A stretch of 64,000 bases of DNA, from assembly GCF_000499205.1 (NCBI RefSeq), contig NZ_AWUK01000021.1, forward strand, positions 157,456 to 221,455, in the 5' to 3' direction. Below, one piece after another: positions 34,114-42,568 of this stretch (positions are counted from its first letter, which is position 1; every line of letters starts with the position of its first letter). The position numbers and the translations under genes are program-made. This stretch comes from Paenibacillus sp. MAEPY2. Its GTDB lineage: Bacteria; Bacillota; Bacilli; Paenibacillales; Paenibacillaceae. Below the pieces are notes generated by a model. The model was not told the origin of the DNA. It did no database searches and saw only the letters and a program-made list of their open reading frames with translations.

Positions 34114-34971
34114 ATGCGCAACGTTTATAAAAGAGCTCTCGTTGCTTTGGGTTCAGTCGGTCTGTTGACTGCATGTACAAACAACCCCATCACACCCCAC
34201 TCTGGCGAAAGCACTTCCCAGGGAGCAGAGTCCGGATGGATGAAGCTGATCAGCAGTAATGCCATTAACAAGGAGCTTGCCGAAGTAAACCTGCAAGAAG
34301 TATCTAACACGCTGATCATTGAAAATGCTGTTGGGAATATTGAGATACGTCGCAGCGAAGACACGGGCCTCCGTGTACGAACAACCTTTCAGGCATTAAA
34401 TAATCGTTCCGGTGAATCCACGCTGGAGGAGCTGGCCCAGAATGCAGAAGTCTCCTTGATAACCAAAGGGAAAAAGTCTTCCGTTCAGATTCACCCCAAA
34501 GGCCAGGATGGAACAGATCTGTGGTCTTGGGCCGATAAAAATCTGGGAAACTCCCATTTTACCGTTAACTATGTTGTTGAGGTTCCTTCCCATGTCGCAG
34601 AATATGAAATATCCACAGAGGTAGGCAACATTTCACTCACTGGTCTAAAGGGGAGTTATGACGTATCCAACAATGCAGGATCGATTGATCTTGCGGAATT
34701 AGAAGTAGATGGGAAATCCTCGGTTAAATCCGATGCGGGTACCATTCGTCTCGATTTGAATAATCTTGGGGATGGAAGCCAGCTCAAAGTTTCAACGGAA
34801 GTGGGTACTGTTAAAGCCTTAATCCCTTCCAACCTGTCATATACGCTAAAAACAGAGACAGATCTGGGCACAGTCTCGGGTGCTGCCAAAGGAAGAACAG
34901 ATGTCCTTGGCGGCGGCCCTCAGCTCTCCATCAAGACTTCCGTAGGTTCCATTACAGTGGAGAACAAATAG
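34114..34971 (+). CDS. DUF4097 family lipoprotein
   Basis: 285 residues. A lipoprotein signal peptide ends in LTAC (Cys21). The rest is a run of short beta-strand repeats (for example VGNIEIRR, VGNISLTGL, AGSIDLAEL, AGTIRLDL, VGTVKALI, LGTVSGAA, VGSITVEN), the signature of DUF4097 right-handed beta-helix proteins. DUF4097 proteins are often co-encoded with envelope-stress regulators in Firmicutes; their biochemical role is unclear. GGAGG lies six bases before the ATG. It closes the regulator-kinase-ABC operon and is followed by a strong terminator, so a part in envelope sensing or in the transporter's work is likely but inferred. Confidence 0.88.
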   Translation: MRNVYKRALVALGSVGLLTACTNNPITPHSGESTSQGAESGWMKLISSNAINKELAEVNLQEVSNTLIIENAVGNIEIRRSEDTGLRVRTTFQALNNRSGESTLEELAQNAEVSLITKGKKSSVQIHPKGQDGTDLWSWADKNLGNSHFTVNYVVEVPSHVAEYEISTEVGNISLTGLKGSYDVSNNAGSIDLAELEVDGKSSVKSDAGTIRLDLNNLGDGSQLKVSTEVGTVKALIPSNLSYTLKTETDLGTVSGAAKGRTDVLGGGPQLSIKTSVGSITVENK

Positions 34972-35060
34972 CAGGACAGCTCACAACATTCACTGGTACG
35001 AACTTCTTTGCAGCTAACTTAAACAGTTTATAGCTTGTATTCCTTGAATAAACAACACAA

Positions 35061-35103
35061 TAAGAGCTCTTTCAAATCCGTTATGGATATGAAAGAGCTC
35101 TTA
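35061..35103. terminator. Stem-loop terminator after the DUF4097 gene
   Basis: A 14-base perfect inverted repeat (TAAGAGCTCTTTCA at 35061-35074 with TGAAAGAGCTCTTA at 35090-35103). There is no long T-run, but it is the strongest hairpin in the gap and separates opposite-strand operons. Confidence 0.7.
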
Positions 35104-35214
35104 ACATTTCGAAATCCACATGGCAACAACCGTGAGGCTATCAGGCTCAGGCTGTTCACCAACAATTAAATATCATCATCCATTTGTGGATAAAGGAAAT
35201 CTCCAACCTCATCT

Positions 35215-36417
35215 TTAATCCGTCGATGATCCATAATCTGTGATTTTCATTTTCACATCATAGGTCACGGGAATCTGACTAAAGGTTTCATCCCAATTTT
35301 TTTTGACCTTTTTCCATACCTTCGGGTATTTGATCCGCAACTGCTCTCCAAATCCGGCCACTTCCACCCGATAGGTGTCCTGCATTTTGTTCATGACCTG
35401 CTGTATTTGTTCTTTGGCTGTATCAGCGAACTGAACCTCACATTCCCGAATGTACTTTTCCGTAGAAGGAATTTCCGGAGCACTCCAATCTTCCATGAGC
35501 TGACCTTCTGATTCAACCTTTACATGAAAAGAAATGTCATCTCCGTGGACTTTTGGCACAATTTTGCTCTTCGTAGACTTGATTTCATAGACTATCGTAT
35601 GTTTCTTTTTCGGTGCATACGATTTTAAGGCCCCTCCCTTAGCCTCCCCAGTGATCCAGGACAATCCTTGAAGGTCCACCTGATTTAAGGAGCCGATCCA
35701 CTTTTTCGTTTTCCCTTTATAGACGCCTGCGCCTGAGAATTTATGCTCCCCATCAGCAGTAAGGACATTTTGCAGCAAAAAGCTTGATCCTGACTGCATT
35801 TTGCCATCAAGTTTCGCGAGGGATACAGGAGGAAGAATTTTATTGGTACGATATGCATTATTCACCAACCCCCTCAAATAAAAGGCTGGGATTTCTCCCG
35901 GCTCCTTGGAGCTAAGAGCATCCAAAGCGCGTCCTTTGCTCACCAGAACAAGGGAACTGGGTCGGATATCATTGTCCCGCAAAACAAAATCAAGCAGCTG
36001 CTCCATGCTATATTTCTTCGACAACTCTTGGGAAACGACAATAACCTTTAAATGATGACCAATGAGCGGACGGTCTCTTCTTAGAGCAAACTGACGAAAG
36101 ATCTGAAAAAGGGAATCTCCGGTCAACTGTTCATTCAAAAAGGTTTGTCCGCCGGAAGAACCACTGGAACTGCTTTGATTTTCCTGTTTTCCCCCAACAC
36201 GTGGGACAATCTGTACGGTAGATGTAAATACATTGTTTTTGGGATAATGACCTCCTTGTTTATTAATGTCCTGTTCAAATTTCGATTCCTCAGCGACGTC
36301 CAGTCCCAGACCCACATAGACACTTAAATCTTCGATCTCTTTACTGCTCCAGCAACCTGAGGTAAAAACCAGCAGGGCCGTTGACAAAAGGGTTAATTTC
36401 TTTCTGATCCTGTTCAA
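35215..36417 (-). CDS. Germinant receptor C subunit, lipoprotein (GerKC/GerAC-like)
   Basis: 400 residues. A lipoprotein signal peptide ends in TSGC (Cys22) and is followed by WSSKEIEDL, the hallmark start of mature GerAC proteins. Further family landmarks are GHHLKVIVVSQEL, ALSSKEPGEIP and the C-terminal YPKVWKKVKKNWDETFSQIPV. The longer open frame upstream of 36417 is read-through into the gene in front; the TTG at 36417 is chosen because GGAGG lies nine bases before it and the resulting signal peptide is complete. The TTG overlaps the TGA of the B-subunit gene by four bases, so the two are translationally coupled. It sits outside the spore inner membrane as part of the receptor complex. 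Confidence 0.9.
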   Translation of the reverse strand: MNRIRKKLTLLSTALLVFTSGCWSSKEIEDLSVYVGLGLDVAEESKFEQDINKQGGHYPKNNVFTSTVQIVPRVGGKQENQSSSSGSSGGQTFLNEQLTGDSLFQIFRQFALRRDRPLIGHHLKVIVVSQELSKKYSMEQLLDFVLRDNDIRPSSLVLVSKGRALDALSSKEPGEIPAFYLRGLVNNAYRTNKILPPVSLAKLDGKMQSGSSFLLQNVLTADGEHKFSGAGVYKGKTKKWIGSLNQVDLQGLSWITGEAKGGALKSYAPKKKHTIVYEIKSTKSKIVPKVHGDDISFHVKVESEGQLMEDWSAPEIPSTEKYIRECEVQFADTAKEQIQQVMNKMQDTYRVEVAGFGEQLRIKYPKVWKKVKKNWDETFSQIPVTYDVKMKITDYGSSTD

Positions 36418-37511
36418 TTGTACTTGCCTCCTTTCTTTCGGAACATGCTCAACAACAGAAGCAATAGTGGCAAAACACCAAACAAATAAATGGATACATT
36501 CCCCAAAGCATCTCCGAGTTTGAACGTTTCGTCCACGTTCTGCGGAAGCATAGCAGTGATGTAACTGATCGGGAGCAGAATGATCAGAAAAGGCAGCATT
36601 TTTTTCTTGAACAATTGAGAACATCCAAGAGAAGCGGCATAATGCGTGATTGTAGACGTAGAGAAAATTTGCATAATCCAAATAACCAGCAGCAGGGATT
36701 CGAACCGTTCAAAGAACAATCCCTCAATCTCAAAACTGCGCATCAAATCAAGGGTTGGCCACGTTCTTGTTCTCATGCCTTCAATAGATAAACTGCCAAC
36801 AACCATAACCAATGTGATGAGGTAGATCACCATAGGGATAAGGATTCCCCAGACCATGGCTTTCTTGCCCTTCTCTGGATTTTTCATAAATGCCATCACC
36901 ACAAACATGACTTCATAACCCGTATAGGCAAGCACCGAAGATTTTAGCCCTTTAAACACCGGCATGATCCCCTCTCCCAGCACAGGTCTCAAATTATTGA
37001 TCTCAAACAGACTGCTGCTCAGAAAAATGGCCAGTACAAAAAGAATAAGCGTAATGGGTAAAATGATCTCATACAAACGCGCCATGGAGTTGATCCCTCC
37101 TGAGATCAAATAAAAGCCGATCCACATAAACACCATGACAATGGCCCACACCGGGGTTCCCTCCAATAAATATAATCGGGTGACTTCAGCCATCACCCTG
37201 ATTTCAAAGGCAGAGATGACAAGGAAATACAGGATGATCGCAGCTCCCAAAATATAAGCAATCCACTTCCCTGTGATTTCCTCAGTGAATTGAAAAACGG
37301 TCTTCCCTGGGAATCTTCGGCACAGGGTCACCAGGATTATACCCAGCAGCATAACTAACAGAGCGGACAATATAATTGAAATCCACACATCAGGCGTTTT
37401 GACCGCCGTTACCGTAGTTCGGGGAAGTGTTAGTATTCCTGCACCGAGCATGTAATTGATGATAAAGACTGCGGCTTGAACTGTCGTCAGCTGATCCTGT
37501 TTAGGATTCAT
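36414..37511 (-). CDS. Germinant receptor B subunit (GerKB/GerAB-like amino-acid transporter fold)
   Basis: 365 residues with about ten membrane helices, of the spore-germination branch of the amino-acid permease superfamily. The start QAAVFIINYMLGAGILTLPR, the middle YTGYEVMFVVMAFM and the C-terminal LLLVIWIMQIFSTSTITHYAAS are typical. The B subunit is thought to hold the germinant-binding site within the spore inner membrane. AGGAGG precedes the ATG. The C-subunit gene overlaps its stop; the A-subunit gene ends 27 bases upstream. Which germinant is sensed cannot be read from the sequence. Confidence 0.93.
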   Translation of the reverse strand: MNPKQDQLTTVQAAVFIINYMLGAGILTLPRTTVTAVKTPDVWISIILSALLVMLLGIILVTLCRRFPGKTVFQFTEEITGKWIAYILGAAIILYFLVISAFEIRVMAEVTRLYLLEGTPVWAIVMVFMWIGFYLISGGINSMARLYEIILPITLILFVLAIFLSSSLFEINNLRPVLGEGIMPVFKGLKSSVLAYTGYEVMFVVMAFMKNPEKGKKAMVWGILIPMVIYLITLVMVVGSLSIEGMRTRTWPTLDLMRSFEIEGLFFERFESLLLVIWIMQIFSTSTITHYAASLGCSQLFKKKMLPFLIILLPISYITAMLPQNVDETFKLGDALGNVSIYLFGVLPLLLLLLSMFRKKGGKYN

Positions 37512-37538
37512 GATCCACCTCCTGAATATCGGATATGC

Positions 37539-39233
37539 CTACTTTTTGCGATCAGGGTCTTTCGGATGCATCATGCTTGGGCGCTGCCTCATCATTCGTA
37601 AGGGTACCCGAATTAAGAAATCCTTCCAATCCGACAGGCTGAACGGCACCGCCGGGGTGACGTAAGGAACTCCAAAGCTTTTCAACCGAACCAGATGACT
37701 GCAGAGCAGCAAGAAAAACATGACTACCCCAAACAATCCATAGACCGCCGCACTGAACATTCCAAAAAAACGTAATATACGCAGTGTAATCCCCGCACTA
37801 TATGAAGGGATTGAGAACGAAGAAATCGCAGTGACGGCCACAACTATAACCAGAAATGGACTGACCATTCCGGCCTTCACCGCGGCCTCCCCAATAATCA
37901 AACCGCCAACGATGCCCATCGCAGGTCCGATCGGCTTCGGAAGTCGAATTCCCGCTTCCCGCAAAATTTCAATGGAGACTTCCATAATCAGCGCCTCAAT
38001 AATAGAGGGAAAAGGCACCCCCTGTCTGGTTTGAATAATGGTTAGAGCCAGCTTCGTTGGAATCAGACCCGGATGATAAGAGATAAAGGAGATATACAAT
38101 GCAGGCGCGAACAGGGCAAGCATGGCCGCCAGAAAACGAAGCATACGCAGAAACGTTCCCGGAATCCATCGCTCGTAATAGTCTTCGGGGGATTGAAGCA
38201 GCATGCTGAAGGTCGACGGCACAATTAATGCAAAGGGTGTTCCATCCAGTAAGATGGCTACGCGTCCTTCCAACAACCCGCTGATTACACGGTCGGGTCT
38301 CTCTGTATTCTGAACCTGTTGAAATGGGCTCAGTTCATCGTCTTCAATCAACTGTTCCACATAACCTGATTCCAGCATCATATCCATGTCCAGGCTTTGG
38401 ATTCTTTTCTCCACCTCAGTGACAAGATCGGAACTTGCAATATCTTGGAAATACGCAATGACGAGATCCCTTTTGATCCGGGTACCAACCTGATGCTTGG
38501 TCATAAACAAAGCCTCGTTACCTCCGAATAGCCGTAGTATGCCGGTATTATCACTCAGCCGTTCGGTGAAGCCGATTCTTGGCCCGCGAAGCAGTGCTTC
38601 AGATAGCGGCTCTTCCAGGCTGCGGGTTTTCCCTTTTGCTGATCCGACAAGAAGAGCTCCTGGCATCCCGTCAATCAACAATACATTTTTGCCGATAAGA
38701 ACTGCCCGTGCCGCTTGTTGCAACGTCTCCGCTTCCTGAACTTCACTAACAGGCAGCAGCTGACTGCTTATATAAGCTTTGAGTTCATTTTCATTTTCGG
38801 GGTGTTGAAATGTTTCCCGCTCTGTTTTGGGTACCCCCTCAGTCATAAGGGGTGTGATGAGGTGCGTATCGATCAGATCATGATCTACCAAACCATCCAC
38901 GTACATGACAGCCGCGGGCGTATGGGTTCCCCTTATCGTAAACTCCCGTATATGTACGTCTGCATTTTGACCAAACGTTTCTTTTACACTAATCAGATCC
39001 GTAGCATACTTCCCGGTAAGCCTTATATTTGCGTAACTTCCTGTCTCTTCGCCCGTAGAAGGATTGGAGTCAGCATCCCGATTTTGTTGATTTTTATTCG
39101 AAAAGGTCCCTTTCTTTAAGGATGAACGCACCCACTGGAATCCTTTCAAGAACAAGATTGGTATCAAAAGTAATAAAAATGCCTGTCCCCAAGTAGACCA
39201 CTCCGGCACATAAGAGAATATTTTCGGCCACAT
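37539..39233 (-). CDS. Germinant receptor A subunit (GerKA/GerAA-like)
   Basis: About 564 residues. An N-terminal membrane segment ([18 protein letters not shown]) and a Ser/Asn-rich linker precede the GerA domain: [18 protein letters not shown], the motif [45 protein letters not shown], and a C-terminal membrane part with about five helices ([33 protein letters not shown]). The extra N-terminal helix is longer than in B. subtilis GerAA. GGGGTG is eight bases before the ATG at 39233. It starts the A-B-C operon. Forespore-specific (sigma-G) expression is expected, but no promoter was assigned. Confidence 0.92.
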   Translation of the reverse strand: MWPKIFSYVPEWSTWGQAFLLLLIPILFLKGFQWVRSSLKKGTFSNKNQQNRDADSNPSTGEETGSYANIRLTGKYATDLISVKETFGQNADVHIREFTIRGTHTPAAVMYVDGLVDHDLIDTHLITPLMTEGVPKTERETFQHPENENELKAYISSQLLPVSEVQEAETLQQAARAVLIGKNVLLIDGMPGALLVGSAKGKTRSLEEPLSEALLRGPRIGFTERLSDNTGILRLFGGNEALFMTKHQVGTRIKRDLVIAYFQDIASSDLVTEVEKRIQSLDMDMMLESGYVEQLIEDDELSPFQQVQNTERPDRVISGLLEGRVAILLDGTPFALIVPSTFSMLLQSPEDYYERWIPGTFLRMLRFLAAMLALFAPALYISFISYHPGLIPTKLALTIIQTRQGVPFPSIIEALIMEVSIEILREAGIRLPKPIGPAMGIVGGLIIGEAAVKAGMVSPFLVIVVAVTAISSFSIPSYSAGITLRILRFFGMFSAAVYGLFGVVMFFLLLCSHLVRLKSFGVPYVTPAVPFSLSDWKDFLIRVPLRMMRQRPSMMHPKDPDRKK

Positions 39234-39321
39234 CCGTCTCACCCCATTATCTAGACTTTCTTGGTATCATTGAGTATTGTTACCCTGACTGTTCACAATA
39301 ATTCCCGATTTTTTGAACAAC

Positions 39322-39353
39322 AAAAAAAGCAGATGCCTCTATCAGCACTGCTT
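39322..39353 (-). terminator. Rho-independent terminator of the chemoreceptor gene
   Basis: Read on the minus strand, AAGCAG (from 39348-39353) pairs with CTGCTT (39328-39333), with an inner GC/GC pair, followed by a T-run (complement of 39322-39328). It lies 30 bases after the stop at 39383. Confidence 0.82.
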
Positions 39354-39382
39354 CCCTATAGGGTTAATGGAGTTTACCTTAT

Positions 39383-40303
39383 TTATACGATTTGGGCTAC
39401 GTGTTGCGCTTTGGCATCCAGCAGTTGCGCAGACGCCGCAATGGTTGTAAAATCATTCAACGCCACCTCGATTTGCTGCTGGCTACGCTCCACGTATCCT
39501 TCAACCTTCTGTGTTCCGCCAGAGATGTTCGTAATCTCTTTCGTTATCCCATTCACACTATCCCGAATCTCATTAATGGAATTTTCGACCATGGCCGAAA
39601 GTTTCCGTACTTCCTTCGCTACAATATCAAACCCGCGTCCATATTCTCCTGCATGTGCCGCTTCAATCGCAGCGTTCAGGGCCAGAAGCTGGGTCTGCGA
39701 TGCAATTTCGCGAATCGTTTTAACGACTCCCTGAATAGAACGTGCCTGTTCCTGCAAATGAGTCAGTGTTGCTCGGTTCTGGGTGGAAACTTCAGAGATA
39801 TACGTGATACTGGACATCAGCTCACGGCTTCGCTCAATGCCGATATCTGCATGCTCGTTCAGATCATGTGACATCGTCTTCAATTCATTAACGACAGCTG
39901 AAACATTGTTCTGACGGGTAGTTATATTTGTAGCTATTTTGGAGACACCTAGTATGTTTTGATTCCATTCATCATAGACAGGCATATAGGTTGCCTCAAG
40001 CCATACGGAATTGCCCTTTGCATCCTTGCGTTCAATCTTGTCCTGAAAGCTGGCGCCGTTAAAAATACTGCTCCAGAATGCCTCATACTCGGGGCTGTTC
40101 ACAAATTCATTAAAGCAAAACTGCTGATGGTGCATGCCATACATCTCATCTACCGTATAGCCCATCGTCTGGGCAAACACTTCATTAACATAAGTAACCC
40201 GTCGATCCAGATCGAATCGAATCATGGCCAGGCTTTTCTCCATGGCCTTGATGACCAGCGCATCGGTGACAACATCTTTCTTTTCCACATCTACTATAGG
40301 CAA
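39383..40303 (-). CDS. Soluble PAS-domain methyl-accepting chemotaxis protein
   Basis: About 306 residues, no membrane segment. A PAS domain (AMIRFDLDRRVTYVNEVFAQTMGYTVDEMYG through WNQNILGVSKIATNIT) is followed by a short MCP signalling helix pair with the conserved tip QLLALNAAIEAAHAGEYGRGFDIVAKEVRKLS. With about 150 residues the signalling part is short but has the tip needed to bind CheA and CheW. It probably senses redox or a bound ligand inside the cell. The start is uncertain: a TTG at 40303 with a GGGAG/GGGG box is chosen, while the frame is open to a TTG at 40375. A terminator follows. Confidence 0.85.
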   Translation of the reverse strand: MPIVDVEKKDVVTDALVIKAMEKSLAMIRFDLDRRVTYVNEVFAQTMGYTVDEMYGMHHQQFCFNEFVNSPEYEAFWSSIFNGASFQDKIERKDAKGNSVWLEATYMPVYDEWNQNILGVSKIATNITTRQNNVSAVVNELKTMSHDLNEHADIGIERSRELMSSITYISEVSTQNRATLTHLQEQARSIQGVVKTIREIASQTQLLALNAAIEAAHAGEYGRGFDIVAKEVRKLSAMVENSINEIRDSVNGITKEITNISGGTQKVEGYVERSQQQIEVALNDFTTIAASAQLLDAKAQHVAQIV

Positions 40304-40537
40304 AGCGATCCCCACTCCCTGACTTCTTCCCGTGATTAAACCGTTCTCCTTCTGGCAGTTCCTGCTGTTTTGCAATTATGTATCCAACTGAATAGAGACG
40401 ACTCTATTAATGTATACTCCAATTGCAGTCAATTGGATCACTCCCAAATCAATTTTCAGCAATTGGGTTACGGCTTGCCTTTTTATACCCCATAACTCAC
40501 CCGTCTAAACATTATTTTTCATCAACAATTTCTAACA

Positions 40538-40563
40538 CAAAAAGAGGCGGTATAACCGCCCCT
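40538..40563 (-). terminator. Rho-independent terminator of the rpiR-type gene
   Basis: On the minus strand a GGCGGT/ACCGCC stem (40546-40551 with 40555-40560) is followed by a T-run (complement of 40538-40543). It lies about 80 bases beyond the stop of the regulator gene at 40643. Confidence 0.75.
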
Positions 40564-40642
40564 AATAGTGGTATAACTTTCCATATCTACGTTGTGATCT
40601 GTATGCGTCTCTATGCATTACGTTACGTTGCCTGTTCATCCA

Positions 40643-41476
40643 TCAGCCTCTTGGCAATTTATCCGCGTACCTACTGCGAAGTTCAGCTAAGTGCTCCAGC
40701 TTGGACAGCGCATGCTCCTTCTGCATCAATCCCACTGCCAACACCAGTTGCTCCATTAACAGGAGTGGAGTAACCATGGAATGAAACTCGCCAAGTTCCC
40801 CTCTGCTGACATAAAAAGATAACGCCGTCGTCAATCCATATAACAGGTCTTCGCGATCTGTCACAAGTACGGCTTTGCTGCCTGTATCTTTGGCATAATC
40901 CAGAATGACTTCTGCTTCAGGAAGCAGCCTTGTGAAGCACATCAACAGTACCACGTCCTCCTGCTGCATATGCATTAGCGATTCCAATAATTCATGACCT
41001 CCACCAGCGAGATGGATGACCGTCAATCCGAATCTGGACAGCCGAAAGGACAATAACTCCGCCAAACCGGCGGATGGCCCTGGGGCATAGATATATACTC
41101 TTCGTGCTTCTGCAAGGATGGAGGCTCCCTGCTCCAGATCTCCCTGCTTCATATGAGACAACGTCTCCTGCAAATGGGTGACGGAGGCTTCCAGCAACTG
41201 AACGGGAAGGCTGTCCGTATCCATGCGGGAGATTGTTTTATTTAATTTGAGGGCAGGTGTGGTGTCTTCGGATGTACGAAGCCGGATTTTGAATGCTTTG
41301 GCATTGTCATATCCAACTGCCCGCCAGAAACGGGATACTGTTGCAATACTAACCCCCAGCCTGTCTGCAATCTCCTGCTCCGTCATGAATAGGATTTCCT
41401 CCGGATTGCGTTCAACAAAATCAGCAATTTTCAGATGCCCTGGTGACAGCTGTTCTTTATGAGTAAACAAATTCAT
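40643..41476 (-). CDS. MurR/RpiR-family transcriptional regulator
   Basis: About 277 residues. An N-terminal helix-turn-helix of the RpiR type (LTEQEIADRLGVSIATVSRFWRAVGYDNAKAFKIRL, here MTEQEIADRL) is followed by a SIS phosphosugar-binding domain (RRVYIYAPGPSAGLAELLSFRLSRFG and DVVLLMCFTRLLPE). Such regulators usually sense a phosphorylated sugar. The ATG at 41476 is used because AAGGAG lies 10 bases upstream; the open frame runs 10 codons further without a site. It is divergent from the ECF transporter and PHP operon at 41681-46102, with a dyad in the gap, so it most likely controls that operon. Confidence 0.9.
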   Translation of the reverse strand: MNLFTHKEQLSPGHLKIADFVERNPEEILFMTEQEIADRLGVSIATVSRFWRAVGYDNAKAFKIRLRTSEDTTPALKLNKTISRMDTDSLPVQLLEASVTHLQETLSHMKQGDLEQGASILAEARRVYIYAPGPSAGLAELLSFRLSRFGLTVIHLAGGGHELLESLMHMQQEDVVLLMCFTRLLPEAEVILDYAKDTGSKAVLVTDREDLLYGLTTALSFYVSRGELGEFHSMVTPLLLMEQLVLAVGLMQKEHALSKLEHLAELRSRYADKLPRG

Positions 41477-41574
41477 TCTGTATGCACTCCTTTTCTCGCT
41501 CTGCACTCAGTATATCAGTTGAACGAAGAGGAAGTCGTTTGTGTATGTAATATTTTTTTCATTAATTTAAGTTT

Positions 41575-41592
41575 ATGTAATAAAAATTACAT
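41575..41592. promoter_or_regulatory. Probable RpiR operator
   Basis: ATGTAAT-aaaa-ATTACAT, a perfect 7-base inverted repeat with 4-base spacer, five bases upstream of the -35 box at 41597. A second ATGTAAT half-site lies at 41545-41551. Regulator assignment is by proximity. Confidence 0.6.
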
Positions 41593-41596
41593 TCGA

Positions 41597-41625
41597 TTTA
41601 CAAATGTCTTCTTTCCCGTTAATAC
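41597..41625 (+). promoter_or_regulatory. Sigma-A-type promoter of the ECF operon
   Basis: TTTACA (41597-41602), a 17-base spacer and TAATAC (41620-41625), about 55 bases before the ATG at 41681. Confidence 0.6.
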
Positions 41626-41680
41626 TCTGCCCCTAGACTGTGGCTATGATGATCACCAACTTTCAGGGAGGTATGTAACG

Positions 41681-42568
41681 ATGAAGAAGATGACTGAGCG
41701 TTATACGCTGACGTCTTCACAGAAAATGATGGTGTTTGTGCTTTCCATGTCACTGTACGGCTTGTCCAACATGTTCACAGAGCTTATTCCCAAGCTTCAG
41801 CTGGGACCCATTGAGTTGTCTGTTGAATATTTTGCTTTCATTCCGCTGACACTCTGCATTTTGTTTCACCCTATGATTGCCGCTCTTGGTGCAGCTCTTG
41901 GCGAAGTGATCTTCGGTGAGCTGATGCTGGGTCAATTCGGCGGCTTGGGCGAGCTGGAGAAATTCATTACCTTTTCCTTTGCCATGTATGTGGCAGGACG
42001 TATGGTCAGTGACCCTCGCAATCGCAGACAGGTTGGAATCGCAGCCATGACGGGAGTCATTATTCATCAGTTCCTCAGTTCACTGGTGGATATCGGTAAA
42101 GTGTGGATTGGTGTGGAGCAGCTGGAAGCAGTTCCTGGACTTGCGGAAAGTATTGTACTGATCGAAGGGGTTGGCTTTCTGAATGACGTACTGTTCTCAG
42201 GTATCCTGTTCGCTCTTCTGCCGACGCTGTATCTGGTTCCTCTGCTCTACGGCAAAATTGAACCGCTGCTCGGCATCAAGCCTCGTAATCCAGGTATGAA
42301 ATATGAAGGCATCGGCTTCTTCCGTCCAAAATTGATCCTCATCGGTGTGCTTCTGCTCGCAGTGGCCTTTGGCGCGGAATCTCTGTCCGAAATGGACATC
42401 AATTTCGCAGTGTGGGAGACGGATTACGAAGATCAGTACGGTTCTGCTTCGATCTGGATCAGCATCGGTGCTGCGACCCTGGTCGCCGTAGTAACACTTT
42501 TAATCATGCGGGCAAGACGCAACAAGAACAAAGGCGGCCCAGGTACGGAGAACAGACCCTATGCATAA
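41681..42568 (+). CDS. ECF transporter substrate-binding (S) component, unusually long
   Basis: 295 residues with about seven hydrophobic segments. The order (a first helix SQKMMVFVLSMSLYGLSNMF, then EYFAFIPLTLCILFHPMIAALGAALGEVIFGEL, ending in a lone C-terminal helix and a basic tail) fits an ECF S component, but typical S components have about 180-200 residues, so this one carries extra sequence after about residue 180, including a KPRNPGMKYEG loop and the segment SLSEMDINFAVWETDYEDQYGS that should face outside. GGGAGG gives the ATG. The frame is open further upstream but without a ribosome site. Gene order S, fused ATPase, T equals that of the ykoEDC thiamine-precursor system, though the substrate here is unknown. 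Confidence 0.72.
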   Translation: MKKMTERYTLTSSQKMMVFVLSMSLYGLSNMFTELIPKLQLGPIELSVEYFAFIPLTLCILFHPMIAALGAALGEVIFGELMLGQFGGLGELEKFITFSFAMYVAGRMVSDPRNRRQVGIAAMTGVIIHQFLSSLVDIGKVWIGVEQLEAVPGLAESIVLIEGVGFLNDVLFSGILFALLPTLYLVPLLYGKIEPLLGIKPRNPGMKYEGIGFFRPKLILIGVLLLAVAFGAESLSEMDINFAVWETDYEDQYGSASIWISIGAATLVAVVTLLIMRARRNKNKGGPGTENRPYA

